Assembly: GCF_003970675.1 (NCBI RefSeq)
Contig: NZ_CP034562.1
Location: forward strand, 992,001-1,056,000
Length of the DNA stretch: 64,000 bases
From: Flammeovirga pectinis
Lineage (GTDB): Bacteria > Bacteroidota > Bacteroidia > Cytophagales > Flammeovirgaceae
Reading direction: 5' to 3'
Shown here: one piece after another, positions 44,631-53,648 of the stretch
Position numbering within the stretch: the stretch's first letter is position 1
Layout: the number at the start of each line of letters is the position of its first letter
The notes under the pieces: model-generated
Seen by the model: the letters and a program-made list of their open reading frames with translations, nothing else
What the model was told of the DNA's origin: nothing
Databases searched by the model: none
Program-made: the position numbers and the translations under genes

Positions 44631-44885
44631 CTATTGAGAGTTGTGTGCAAAAAGGCCTTTTTTAGAAGCTAAATAATGATATGATGTAAAATTAGTGTCA
44701 AAATCCTTAATTTCAATTTCTATTTCATCAGCTGGAGATGAAAAACATCTTACCCAATCTTTTTGAAGCAGTGTTTTAAGTTCTTTGCCTAAAGTAGCTG
44801 TTTCAATATTTACCTCTTCTTTTAATGATGAAAAGCTGGTAACAAAGTATAATTCATCAAGAATTTTGTATTGAATTTCAGTCAT
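44631..44885 (-). CDS. Small winged-helix-like protein, 84 residues
   Basis: Not recognised as a known family. The helices MTEIQYKILDELYFV and TATLGKELKTLLQKDWVRCF followed by a beta-rich tail (EIEIEIKDFDTNFTSYHYLASKKG) look like a small winged helix, perhaps DNA-binding. It lies 34 nt upstream of the OppC-like gene, in the same direction. Coding is inferred from frame, position and fold-like pattern. Confidence 0.6.
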   Translation of the reverse strand: MTEIQYKILDELYFVTSFSSLKEEVNIETATLGKELKTLLQKDWVRCFSSPADEIEIEIKDFDTNFTSYHYLASKKGLFAHNSQ

Positions 44886-44936
44886 AAAAAATAGTTCTAC
44901 TCTAAATTAAAAGTCAAAAATAATAAATTCAATTGA

Positions 44937-46046
44937 TTAAACGCTAAATATTCTGTTCTTCCATGAATACTTCGTGAAAGTAGCTAATAATCCTATAAAT
45001 ATTGCATAAAAAGGATAAAAAAGAGACAGTATTGGAACAGTGTAGAGGAGCGATAAATCATTAAACCATTTTAAAGCAGATTTCATGTAGAATAATTCAC
45101 TAACCCACCTTAAACAAAGTGCAATTATGAATATATCTGTATGTTCTTTAAAGATGATAACATGAATACCACTTAGATAGAACATTAAGTGAAAAAGAAA
45201 GATAAAAACTGCAGTCCATTGCGGTCCTTTATTTTTGTAATGTTTCCATTTACTAGCCCATCGTACTCTCTGATTTATAAAACTAGAAAATGTAGCTGGT
45301 GGGGAAGTAGAAACAATAGTATCGTGGTTTTTTAAAAAGACAATTTTAGAAGGATCTTCTTTTGCTAATTGATGCAGAAAGAACTCATCATCTCCCGTTG
45401 GTATATGTGCGTGTTCACTGTAATTGTTTTGTTTTAAAAAAGCAGTTCTTTTAAAAGCTAAATTAGCCGCATTACACATATTTGGAGTTTGATTTCTAAT
45501 AGAAGCTGCTCCCGTAATAATTAAAGATGAAAATTCTACACTCATTAAACGCTCTAATAATGAGTTGTAAGAAAAATGAACAGGGCCAGATATCATCAAT
45601 GCATTAGTCTTTTGATAGCAATTGACAATACTCTCAATCCATCTTTTAGGTTGAGTACAATCTGCATCTGTGGTAATAATTAAATCAGCGTCTGTATGTT
45701 GAATGCCAAATCTTATGGCTTGTTTTTTACCTTGTAGATGATTAGGTAGGTTTAAAACTGTGGATTTCTTTAAAGTATTATTTTCTAATAGTCGATAAGT
45801 AGCATCATCAGAATGGTCGTTTATAAAAACAAACGCAACATTTTGGTACGATTGATTACTCAAAGACTTAATCAGCTGATTAATATTATTGGCTTCATTT
45901 CTTAAAGCAATAACAACACAGACTGTAGTGTTTTCAAGTACGTTATTAGGTGTATTATCATAATCAAAAGACTGGTTCCACCCATTTGATAAACGTATCA
46001 AACCAAAAAAATAAATAACGACAAGGAGTAAAAAGAAAATTTCCAA
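44937..46046 (-). CDS. Family 2 glycosyltransferase (membrane-bound)
   Basis: 369 residues. N-terminal membrane segment (FFLLLVVIYFFGLI), then GT-A fold: VCVVIALRNEANN, FINDHSDD, DxD-type TTDADCTQP, GDDEFFLH and the QxxRW motif QRVRWASKW. Three C-terminal membrane segments follow. It adds sugars processively or to a lipid acceptor at the inner membrane. No glycan biosynthesis cluster surrounds it, so the product is unknown. Confidence 0.9.
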   Translation of the reverse strand: MEIFFLLLVVIYFFGLIRLSNGWNQSFDYDNTPNNVLENTTVCVVIALRNEANNINQLIKSLSNQSYQNVAFVFINDHSDDATYRLLENNTLKKSTVLNLPNHLQGKKQAIRFGIQHTDADLIITTDADCTQPKRWIESIVNCYQKTNALMISGPVHFSYNSLLERLMSVEFSSLIITGAASIRNQTPNMCNAANLAFKRTAFLKQNNYSEHAHIPTGDDEFFLHQLAKEDPSKIVFLKNHDTIVSTSPPATFSSFINQRVRWASKWKHYKNKGPQWTAVFIFLFHLMFYLSGIHVIIFKEHTDIFIIALCLRWVSELFYMKSALKWFNDLSLLYTVPILSLFYPFYAIFIGLLATFTKYSWKNRIFSV

Positions 46047-46130
46047 TGCTCAGGTTTTGCTAAATGTATTGTATCATGCAATATTGTAAATACAAAATTG
46101 ATTTTATCAACTTTAAAAGAAAAATAAAAA

Positions 46131-46580
46131 ATGGCGTTAGAAATAGGACAAGTTGCTCCAGATTTTACAAGTATCGACCAAGACGGAAATGAAATTAAGC
46201 TTTCTGATTATCAAGGAAAGAAAGTAGTTTTGTATTTCTATCCAAAAGATATGACACCTGGTTGTACAGCAGAAGCATGTGACCTAAGAGATAATTACGA
46301 AAAATTACTTGCAGAAGGGTGGGTTGTTTTAGGAGTAAGTACAGACGCAGCAGAAAGACACCAACGTTTTATTGCTAAATATGAGTTGCCTTTTCCGTTA
46401 ATAGCAGATGTAGATCATAAAGTCCATGACTTATATGGTACTTGGCAATTAAAGAAAACCTTCGGAAAAGAGTACATGGGGACCGTTAGAACCACTTTTT
46501 TAATAGATGAGAAAGGAATTTTAACGGACATTATTAAAAAGGTGAAGACGAAAGAGCATACTAAACAGATAATTAGTTAA
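46131..46580 (+). CDS. bcp: Thiol peroxidase, Bcp/PrxQ type
   Basis: 149 residues. Peroxidatic C45 and resolving C50 in DMTPGCTAEACDLRDN, the one-helix spacing (C-x4-C) typical of Bcp/PrxQ. It reduces hydroperoxides using thioredoxin. It is a second peroxidase besides AhpC at 2165. Followed 72 nt later by the transketolase gene. Confidence 0.95.
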   Translation: MALEIGQVAPDFTSIDQDGNEIKLSDYQGKKVVLYFYPKDMTPGCTAEACDLRDNYEKLLAEGWVVLGVSTDAAERHQRFIAKYELPFPLIADVDHKVHDLYGTWQLKKTFGKEYMGTVRTTFLIDEKGILTDIIKKVKTKEHTKQIIS

Positions 46581-46652
46581 GTTTGCACTTGGAAAAATAA
46601 ATGAGAATCGAATCTCATCAATATATAATACAATAGCTTACATCAAAAAAAG

Positions 46653-47495
46653 ATGGCAGAAGTAGCAGAATTGAAAAGAATAGCGTCTCAAGTTAGACGT
46701 GACATCGTTAGAATGGTTAACGGTGCAGGAAACGGTCACCCAGGTGGAGCCCTAGGATGTGCTGATTTATTTGTAGCACTTTACTTTAAGCACATGGAAC
46801 ACAACACTGAGTTCAACATGGATGCAACAGGTGAAGATGTTTTCTATCTTTCAAACGGACATATTTCGGCTGTTTTTTATAGCACGCTTGCAAGAGCTGG
46901 ATACTTCCCAATTTCAGAGTTAGCTTCTCACAGAAAGCTTAATTCTAGATTGCAAGGTCACCCAACTCCTTATGAGCATTTAGAAGGTGTTCGTATGGCT
47001 TCAGGTTCTTTAGGACAAGGTTTATCAGTTGCGGCTGGTACTGCTTTAACTAAGAAAATGAATGGCGATGACAAAATGGTTTATTGCCTAATGGGAGATG
47101 GTGAACAACAAGAAGGTCAGGTTTGGGAAGCTGCAATGTATGCTGCTCATAATAAAATTGACAATCTTGTAGGTGTTATAGATTATAATAACCGTCAGAT
47201 TGATGGTGATGTTTCTGACGTATTAAGCTTGATTGATATCGAAGCGAAATACAAAGCATTCGGATGGGAAACTTTCGTTGCTGATGGAAATGACATGGAG
47301 AAATTGGACGCTGCGTTAACTAAAGCAAAAGAGCTTTCTGGTAACGGTAAGCCGATTATGATTATTATGAAAACAGAGATGGGTTTTCCAATCGATTTCA
47401 TGGTAGGAACTCATAAATGGCATGGTGTTGCTCCAAATGCAGAGCAAACAGAAGCTGCTTTATCTCAGTTAGAAGAAACGTTAGGAGATTATTAA
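46653..47495 (+). CDS. Transketolase, N-terminal (thiamine diphosphate-binding) subunit
   Basis: 280 residues: only the first half of transketolase. ThDP-binding motif GDGEQQEGQVWEAAMYAAHN-K and then GVIDYNNRQIDG; substrate-channel HPGGALGCADLFVALY. The pyrimidine-binding C-terminal subunit is not downstream: a strong terminator follows at 47519. In other organisms the split subunits are normally adjacent, so the partner must be coded elsewhere. Pentose phosphate pathway enzyme. Confidence 0.93.
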   Translation: MAEVAELKRIASQVRRDIVRMVNGAGNGHPGGALGCADLFVALYFKHMEHNTEFNMDATGEDVFYLSNGHISAVFYSTLARAGYFPISELASHRKLNSRLQGHPTPYEHLEGVRMASGSLGQGLSVAAGTALTKKMNGDDKMVYCLMGDGEQQEGQVWEAAMYAAHNKIDNLVGVIDYNNRQIDGDVSDVLSLIDIEAKYKAFGWETFVADGNDMEKLDAALTKAKELSGNGKPIMIIMKTEMGFPIDFMVGTHKWHGVAPNAEQTEAALSQLEETLGDY

Positions 47496-47518
47496 TCTTT
47501 TAATTAAAAAAAATATTC

Positions 47519-47557
47519 TAAAGGCAGGTTTACTTCGTGTAAGCCTGCCTTTTTTTG
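47519..47557 (+). terminator. Terminator of the transketolase N-half gene
   Basis: AAGGCAGGTTTAC (47521-47533) with GTAAGCCTGCCTT (47539-47551), one G-U pair, loop TTCGT, followed by T7. This separates the gene from the histidine kinase. Confidence 0.9.
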
Positions 47558-47653
47558 TTTTATAAAGGGATAATGTTGGATTATTTGTGAATATCTAACA
47601 TAGCTGATTATTAGATACTTATATTGCAATAAGGACTAATTACGTTATCTGTT

Positions 47654-48793
47654 ATGAAACTATCTGATCTTGAACTTACAAATATTAATACCCTAGATGT
47701 TGAGGAAAATTATGATGTATTTTACAATTATTCTCCTGACATGCTTCTTTCCGTTGACCCAAAAACACATTGTGTAATCCAATGCAATCAAACGTTATGT
47801 GAAACAACTGGGTTTCTAAAAGAAGAGGTAGTGGGAATGAATATTTTTGATTTGTACCACGTTGATTCTCACGAAGCTGTTAAAAAGGCATTTCTAGAAT
47901 TTTTAGAAGTTGGAGTTGTAAAAAATGCCAATCTTATTGTTAGAAAAAAGAATGGCAAAAAACTATATATACTTCTTAGTGTAATTGCTATTCGTGATGA
48001 TAACAATGATATTATTTACAGTAATTCATGCTGGCGAGATGTTACACATATAAAGGTGCTAGAGGACTCTTTAAAGGAGACCAATAAGAAGCTAAATCAA
48101 AAAGTAAAAGAACTGGGGAATAAAAATAAGGAGCTTGAACAGTTTGCTTATGTTGTTTCTCACGATTTAAAAACACCTCTAAGAAATATTGATGGAATGT
48201 TATCAATCATCAAATCTGAATGCAAAGGGGTAGTAGACTCTAAATGGGAGTGCTATTTTACATACATCACAGAAAGTGCGGGTAGAATGGGACGACTTAT
48301 AGATACTGTACTTGAGTTTAGTCAGATTGGAATCAAAAGTAAAAAAGAAGAAATAGATACTGATTTAATTATAGACAATGTTCTTGATGATTTTAAGTTA
48401 TCTATTGAAGATAAAAAAGTACAGATTTTTAGGAGCAAGTTGCCTAAGTTATCTGGGTATGCGATTGAATTTCATATGCTAATGCAAAACTTAATTGGCA
48501 ATGCGATTAAGTTTCATAGAGAGAATACTAATTCTATCATAAAGATTTCTTGTGATGAAGAACGTGATCAATATTGTTTTACAGTAAAAGACAATGGCAT
48601 TGGTATTAATAAGGATAACCATCAAAAGATATTCTCTATATTTAATAGAATCAGTGAGCAATATAAAGGAACGGGAATTGGCTTGGCACAATGTAAAAAG
48701 ATTGTAAAACTCCATGGAGGAGTTATTTGGATTGAAGAAAACGAACAATTTGGCTCCACTTTTAATTTTACTATCCCAAAAGAACTTAATTAG
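47654..48793 (+). CDS. PAS-domain sensor histidine kinase
   Basis: 379 residues, no membrane segment. PAS domain ~residues 25-135 (YSPDMLLSVDPKTHCVIQCN, GFLKEEVVGMNIFDL), coiled linker (NKKLNQKVKELGNKNKELEQ), HisKA with phosphoacceptor H170 in AYVVSHDLKTPLR, and HATPase: N box NLIGNAIKFH, G1 DNGIGI, G2 GTGIGLAQCKKI. The sequence near the H-box resembles the phytochrome/bacteriophytochrome kinase class. No response regulator is next to it, so it is an orphan kinase. The promoter region upstream is short and AT-rich. Confidence 0.93.
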   Translation: MKLSDLELTNINTLDVEENYDVFYNYSPDMLLSVDPKTHCVIQCNQTLCETTGFLKEEVVGMNIFDLYHVDSHEAVKKAFLEFLEVGVVKNANLIVRKKNGKKLYILLSVIAIRDDNNDIIYSNSCWRDVTHIKVLEDSLKETNKKLNQKVKELGNKNKELEQFAYVVSHDLKTPLRNIDGMLSIIKSECKGVVDSKWECYFTYITESAGRMGRLIDTVLEFSQIGIKSKKEEIDTDLIIDNVLDDFKLSIEDKKVQIFRSKLPKLSGYAIEFHMLMQNLIGNAIKFHRENTNSIIKISCDEERDQYCFTVKDNGIGINKDNHQKIFSIFNRISEQYKGTGIGLAQCKKIVKLHGGVIWIEENEQFGSTFNFTIPKELN

Positions 48794-48851
48794 TTTTTCA
48801 ACTAAATAAAAAATCATAGAACTATACACATCATATTAAAATAAAACCGTT

Positions 48852-48859
48852 TATTTTTG
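48852..48859 (+). promoter_or_regulatory. -7 promoter element of the ABC ATPase gene
   Basis: TATTTTTG is an exact TAnnTTTG match, 22 nt upstream of ATG 48882. Confidence 0.45.
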
Positions 48860-48881
48860 CATTCGGAAAAACGAAAATTAT

Positions 48882-49898
48882 ATGGCAAAGAGAAAAACGG
48901 TTTTAAGAGTAGATGGGTTTTCAAAATCCTATGAAAAAGGAAAGTTAGCTGTTGATAACCTTTCTTTTGATGTGAAAGAGGGTGAAGTTTTTGCTCTTAT
49001 AGGAAGAAGTGGATGTGGTAAAACAACTACACTAAAATTATTGTCAGGTCAGATGCGCCCAGATAAGGGAGAAGCTTATGTTGATGGAGAACGTATTCTT
49101 GGACCTCATGAAAGATTATTAGCAGGACATGATAAAATTGCTTTAGTAGAGCAAGATTATAATCTTTTTAATCATCAGACGGTTTCTGATAATATTAAAT
49201 ACCCAATTAGAAGGTCTAGCAAAGAATACCAAGAATATAGATTAAAAGAATTACTACGTATTTGTCAGTTAGAAGAATATGCAGAAACTCGTCCGAAAGA
49301 ACTCTCTGGAGGGCAAAAACAACGTGTAGCTATTGCAAGAGCTATTGCAGACGAACCACCCGTTTTATTATTAGACGAACCATTTTCTCATTTAGATATG
49401 GCACTACGAAGTGACCTAAGAAGAATGGTGAAAAATATTGCGGTAGAAGCAAATATCTGTGTCGTTTTTGTAACACATGATACACATGATGCCTTGGCGA
49501 TGTCTGATAGAATTGGTGTTATGTCAAAGGGACATTTATTACAAATAGCAACGCCTAACGAAATTTATACAAAACCTTTAAATAAATACGCTGCTCATTT
49601 CTTTCCACATTGTAACGTCTTAAATCAAGAAGAATTGAAAAAGATGGATGTTGAAAGAGAAAACGGACTTTATATGGCTCGCCCTGAGTGGTTAAAGGTT
49701 ATTGATAAGGAAGTGAAAAATCATACAGCAAAATTAGTCCACGTAGATTACTTTGGTAACGCAAGTTATGGAGAATGGGAAATCGAAGACGGACTAAGGT
49801 TATGGGTACATCACGATAGTTTTTATAATTATGAAATAGGCGAAACCAAAAGTGTAGTCTTAATAGAAGGTACAGATTGGTGGAAACTTGAGGATTAA
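48882..49898 (+). CDS. ABC transporter ATP-binding protein, PotA/MalK-like
   Basis: 338 residues. Walker A GRSGCGKTTTLKLLSG, Q-loop near VEQDYNLF, signature LSGGQKQRVAIARAI, Walker B VLLLDEPFSHLD, H-loop FVTHDTHDA. After ~230 residues there is an extra regulatory domain of ~100 residues, as in PotA/FbpC/MalK importers (LYMARPEWLKVIDKEV, then an OB-like part). No permease or binding protein is near, so the substrate is unknown. It is followed by a TlpA-like lipoprotein gene 31 nt later. Confidence 0.92.
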   Translation: MAKRKTVLRVDGFSKSYEKGKLAVDNLSFDVKEGEVFALIGRSGCGKTTTLKLLSGQMRPDKGEAYVDGERILGPHERLLAGHDKIALVEQDYNLFNHQTVSDNIKYPIRRSSKEYQEYRLKELLRICQLEEYAETRPKELSGGQKQRVAIARAIADEPPVLLLDEPFSHLDMALRSDLRRMVKNIAVEANICVVFVTHDTHDALAMSDRIGVMSKGHLLQIATPNEIYTKPLNKYAAHFFPHCNVLNQEELKKMDVERENGLYMARPEWLKVIDKEVKNHTAKLVHVDYFGNASYGEWEIEDGLRLWVHHDSFYNYEIGETKSVVLIEGTDWWKLED

Positions 49899-49929
49899 AA
49901 CTTACTAACAAACTTATATCGTCAAAAGA

Positions 49930-51147
49930 ATGAGAAACAACTTAATTTTATTTGTACTAACAATCTTCGTTTTTTCTAGTTGTTCTGATCATACAAATCA
50001 AAAGACTGGAGAAAGTAATGCATTAATTACAAAATGGAGAGGTGTTATTAAGAATGATCATCAAAAAGAAGTTCCTTTTTATTTTACAATCCAAGGTGAA
50101 GGTAAAGAGCAAATATGGACTTTAATTAATGGTGAGGAACGTATGGAAATGGATCAACCTTATTACGAGGGAGATTCCTTACATGTTCCATTACTAATTT
50201 ATGAAGCAGAGCTTGTAGTGAAAGAAAATGATACTACTGTAACTGGAGAATTTGTTAGAAATGGTGCATACAGATTACCTTTTGAAGCCATAAAAGGGAA
50301 TGCACAAAGATTCAGCAAAAACCAAAAAGCAGCTTCAAATATATCTGGTACATATGCTGTTAAGTTAGGGAAAACAGATGCTATTGGTTTATTTAATCAG
50401 CACGAAAATTATTTAACGGGAACATTCCTTACCTCAACAGGAGATTACCGTTATCTAGAAGGTAAAATAGCTGATAATAAACTCTTTTTATCTTCTTTTG
50501 ATGGAATGCATATTCTTTTATTTGAAGCAGATATTGATGGAGACAAGCTTGTAAATGGTAAAATGTGGTCGGGTAAATCAGCCAACAAAGAATGGAATGG
50601 TGTAGCTGATAAAGAAGCAAAACTGCCAGATGCAAACAAATTAACCTTTTTGAAGAAAGGCTATGATAAATTTGCGTTCTCATTTAAAAATCAGAAAGGA
50701 GAAACGATTTCATTAACAGATAAAAGATACAAAGGTAAAGTTGTAGTCGTTCAGATTATGGGTTCTTGGTGTCCAAACTGTTTAGATGAATCTAAGTTTT
50801 TTTCGCCTTTATATGATAGGAAAAAAGAGGAAGGTTTAGAAGTAATTGGTCTTTCTTTTGAAAGATCTTCTGACCCAGAAAAAGCATATAAAAGAATTAA
50901 TAGTCTTAAAAAACGACTTGATATAAATTATGAGGTTGTGTATGCTGGTACAACTAAACAGGCGGCTTCAGCATTGCCAATGCTAAATCATATTATGTCT
51001 TTCCCAACATCTATTATTGTAGATAGAAAAGGGGAGGTGCAATTAATTCATACTGGGTTTAACGGACCAAGTACGGGGCATTATTATGAGGATTATGTTT
51101 CTGAAACAACCTCATTAATCAATAATTTACTTAAAGAGCCAAACTAG
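49930..51147 (+). CDS. TlpA-like thioredoxin-fold lipoprotein
   Basis: 405 residues. Lipoprotein signal with Cys in FVFSSCSDH (~19). N-terminal ~230 residues: beta-rich part of unknown fold (DUF4369-like position; EGDSLHVPLLIYEAELVV). C-terminal ~170 residues: thioredoxin fold of the TlpA/ResA type with active site C281-P-N-C284 in MGSWCPNCLDES and cis-Pro in MSFPTSIIVD. Probably a periplasmic thiol-disulfide oxidoreductase for cytochrome or envelope protein maturation. Ends at a terminator (51176). Confidence 0.9.
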   Translation: MRNNLILFVLTIFVFSSCSDHTNQKTGESNALITKWRGVIKNDHQKEVPFYFTIQGEGKEQIWTLINGEERMEMDQPYYEGDSLHVPLLIYEAELVVKENDTTVTGEFVRNGAYRLPFEAIKGNAQRFSKNQKAASNISGTYAVKLGKTDAIGLFNQHENYLTGTFLTSTGDYRYLEGKIADNKLFLSSFDGMHILLFEADIDGDKLVNGKMWSGKSANKEWNGVADKEAKLPDANKLTFLKKGYDKFAFSFKNQKGETISLTDKRYKGKVVVVQIMGSWCPNCLDESKFFSPLYDRKKEEGLEVIGLSFERSSDPEKAYKRINSLKKRLDINYEVVYAGTTKQAASALPMLNHIMSFPTSIIVDRKGEVQLIHTGFNGPSTGHYYEDYVSETTSLINNLLKEPN

Positions 51148-51175
51148 TTTTTCTAAACAGAGAAACATAATATAG

Positions 51176-51214
51176 AAACGAGTGATAGTATTAACTGCTT
51201 TCATTCGTTTTTTT
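51176..51214 (+). terminator. Terminator of the TlpA-like gene
   Basis: AAACGAGTGA (51176-51185) pairs with TCATTCGTTT (51201-51210) with one G-U pair, followed by Ts. Confidence 0.75.
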
Positions 51215-51320
51215 ATGAAGATCATTCAATATTCTCTACCTTGAACTTTGTTGTGTAAAATCTCTTAATATTTATAGAGATTATAGTAATCGCAATTTAA
51301 TAATTCACGAAATTTGAAGC

Positions 51321-51920
51321 ATGTTAGCATCAAGCTTTACGAAAGATAAAATAGAAGCAGGATTAGACGAAGCAGGACGAGGATGTCTTGCTGGGCCTGT
51401 AGTAGCGGCAGCTGTAATTTTGCCAAAAGATTTCATACACCCAGATTTAGATGATTCAAAAAAGATATCAGCTAAAAAACGTATGCTATTGCGTGAGGTA
51501 GTGTTGGAAAATGCATTGGCTTATGCAGTTGTAGAAGTACAGGCAGAAGAAATTGATAAAATTAATATACTTCAAGCTTCTTTTACAGCTATGCATAGAT
51601 GTATAGATAAATTAAAAATAAAACCAGAACTATTGTTGATTGATGGCAATAGATTTAGACCATACGATGGAATTCCAGATGAATGTATAGTTAAAGGCGA
51701 CGGTAAATTTTTAAGTATTGCAGCAGCCTCTATTTTAGCAAAAACACATAGGGATATGCTGATGGAAAAGCTTTCTGAGGATTTCCCAGAATATGGATGG
51801 GAAAGAAATGCAGGTTACCCGACCAAAGCACATAGAGCAGCGATAGCTAAATTTGGAACTACGCCTTGGCATAGAACATCTTTTAAGCTTTTACCAGAAC
51901 AAAAAACAATTGATTTTTAA
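51321..51920 (+). CDS. rnhB: Ribonuclease HII
   Basis: 199 residues. Catalytic carboxylates: D16, E17 in GLDEAGRGCLAG and D108 in LLLIDGNRF, with conserved VAAASILAKTHRD and the C-terminal GYPTKAHRAAI. It cleaves RNA-DNA hybrids and single ribonucleotides in DNA. The next gene begins directly at base 51921, so they are a coupled pair. Confidence 0.97.
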   Translation: MLASSFTKDKIEAGLDEAGRGCLAGPVVAAAVILPKDFIHPDLDDSKKISAKKRMLLREVVLENALAYAVVEVQAEEIDKINILQASFTAMHRCIDKLKIKPELLLIDGNRFRPYDGIPDECIVKGDGKFLSIAAASILAKTHRDMLMEKLSEDFPEYGWERNAGYPTKAHRAAIAKFGTTPWHRTSFKLLPEQKTIDF

Positions 51921-52646
51921 ATGAAATTAGCAAGGTTATTCTTCTTTTTTGTAATTGGTATATTGTTTATTCAATGTAAAAACCCAACACCTTATGGAGA
52001 CCTTTATGTTCAAGTTAGAGATGAACAAGGTAATGCTGTAGTTGATGGGGTAGTAACACTTTATGGATCTTTAATAGATTTTGAAAATCAAACGAATAAA
52101 CTTTTACCACCTTCAAAAACTGATGAAAATGGATTAGCATTTTTCCTGAATTTATCTGCTGGTACGTATTATATAGCTGCTGAATATGAAGATAAAGAAA
52201 CAGGAAATAAGAAAAATAATTTTCTAGTTGATACCGAAATAAATGTTGTCTCCACAGAAATAGGATATCGAAATTCTATAACTGTTATTATTTGGGATTC
52301 ATTTTTATCAAACCTTACCTCTTCAACAGGTAAACAATGGGAAATTAATAGAATTGTAGATGTTCAATCTGGAGATACTGTGGCTATTGAAGAATGTCTA
52401 AAAGACGATTTAATGGTTTTTTATACAAATGGTGTATTTGAATATATCAGTACAGATATTAATTGTAATGAAGAAATTGATGATAACTTCACGGGTAATT
52501 TTGCCCCTGTAAGTAACGGTTCTTTTATTGTAATTACAGATGAACTAGGAAAAACACGGTATGGATTATACATTATATCTGTAACGTCGTCACAAATGAT
52601 AACACATTATGGGGATAATTTTATTTACTATAATAATGTCCTTTAA
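51921..52646 (+). CDS. Lipoprotein with carboxypeptidase-regulatory-like domain, function unknown
   Basis: 241 residues. Lipoprotein signal (MKLARLFFFFVIGILFIQC, Cys 19). Residues ~28-100 fit an Ig-like carboxypeptidase-regulatory domain (GDLYVQVRDEQGNAVVDGVVTLYGS). The C-terminal half is a lipocalin-like beta-rich domain (SSTGKQWEINRIVDVQ, NGVFEYISTDINCN). No activity can be assigned. The start directly abuts the rnhB stop. Confidence 0.8.
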   Translation: MKLARLFFFFVIGILFIQCKNPTPYGDLYVQVRDEQGNAVVDGVVTLYGSLIDFENQTNKLLPPSKTDENGLAFFLNLSAGTYYIAAEYEDKETGNKKNNFLVDTEINVVSTEIGYRNSITVIIWDSFLSNLTSSTGKQWEINRIVDVQSGDTVAIEECLKDDLMVFYTNGVFEYISTDINCNEEIDDNFTGNFAPVSNGSFIVITDELGKTRYGLYIISVTSSQMITHYGDNFIYYNNVL

Positions 52647-52664
52647 TATTATAAAAATACGAAA

Positions 52665-53648
52665 ATGAATATTGGTGATAAAGTGAGAAGCCTCCATGAT
52701 GCAATGGAAGGTATAGTAGTTAGTTTTAAGAAAAATAGTATTGTAGAGGTAGAAGTAGAAGACGGTTTTAGAATGGATTTCCTTTCTAAAGATTTAGCAA
52801 TAGTATCTAATGTTGAATCTAAAGAATTTGGAAGTGTTGAAGAAGAAGACCGTATAGTCTCTGTTACACAAAAGAAAAAGTATAAAGATAGACCTAAAGC
52901 GGCATTACCATTAATTTCTGAAAGAGGAGTATTTATTGCTTTTGTACATCAGAACGATAAAATATTAGATGTTTACGTTTCTAATAATTCGGATTTAACA
53001 ATACCATTTGTTCTAGGGTCTGAGAGAAAAGGTGATTATAAAGGTATTTTTACATCTACATTAGTGCCTAGATCACAGGTTAAGGTAGACCAAGTAACAC
53101 TACAAAATTTTGAAGAGTGGCCTGCACTTATCTTTCAAGCTTTATTCTTCTATCCGGGAGCTAGTGTAAATCATGAACCATTAGTAAAAAAGCTTCGATT
53201 TAAAGCATCAACATTCTTTAATAATAAGAAAGAAGTACCTGGAATGAACAAAGAAGGGTACCTGTTTCAATTAGATATTAAAGCGCTTGAAGCTGTAGAT
53301 GCATCAAAATTAAAAGATGGTATCCTAGAGAAAAAAGAAGTTGCACAAGTAGCAGAAAAGGTTGTTCAGAAGCCGGCATCAGAGATTGATCTTCATGCAG
53401 AAGTATTAGGTTTAGACCCTAATATGGGGAACTCTACATTAAGTATGCAAGTATTACACTTTGAAAAAGAATTAGATGCTGCAATCGTAAACGGAATGGA
53501 TCATATTACTTTTATTCATGGTATTGGTAGTGGTAAGTTAAAAAACGAAATTCAAAAAAGGCTATCAAAGCATTCTGATGTTGAATATTTTGAAGATGCT
53601 AGAAAAGAGAAGTTTGGTTACGGTGCAACATTCGTTAAAATAAAGTAA
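52665..53648 (+). CDS. DUF2027-type protein with C-terminal Smr domain
   Basis: 327 residues. N-terminal small beta domain (MNIGDKVRSLHDAMEGIVVS), middle domain of DUF2027 type (GVFIAFVHQNDKILDVYVSN), C-terminal Smr domain from ~240 (EIDLHAEVLGLDPNMGNSTL, THIFIHGIGSGKLKNEIQKR). Smr domains of MutS2 bind and nick DNA or RNA. This combination without MutS is typical of Bacteroidota and its role is unknown. Overlaps by 1 nt (TAATG) with the next gene. Confidence 0.9.
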   Translation: MNIGDKVRSLHDAMEGIVVSFKKNSIVEVEVEDGFRMDFLSKDLAIVSNVESKEFGSVEEEDRIVSVTQKKKYKDRPKAALPLISERGVFIAFVHQNDKILDVYVSNNSDLTIPFVLGSERKGDYKGIFTSTLVPRSQVKVDQVTLQNFEEWPALIFQALFFYPGASVNHEPLVKKLRFKASTFFNNKKEVPGMNKEGYLFQLDIKALEAVDASKLKDGILEKKEVAQVAEKVVQKPASEIDLHAEVLGLDPNMGNSTLSMQVLHFEKELDAAIVNGMDHITFIHGIGSGKLKNEIQKRLSKHSDVEYFEDARKEKFGYGATFVKIK

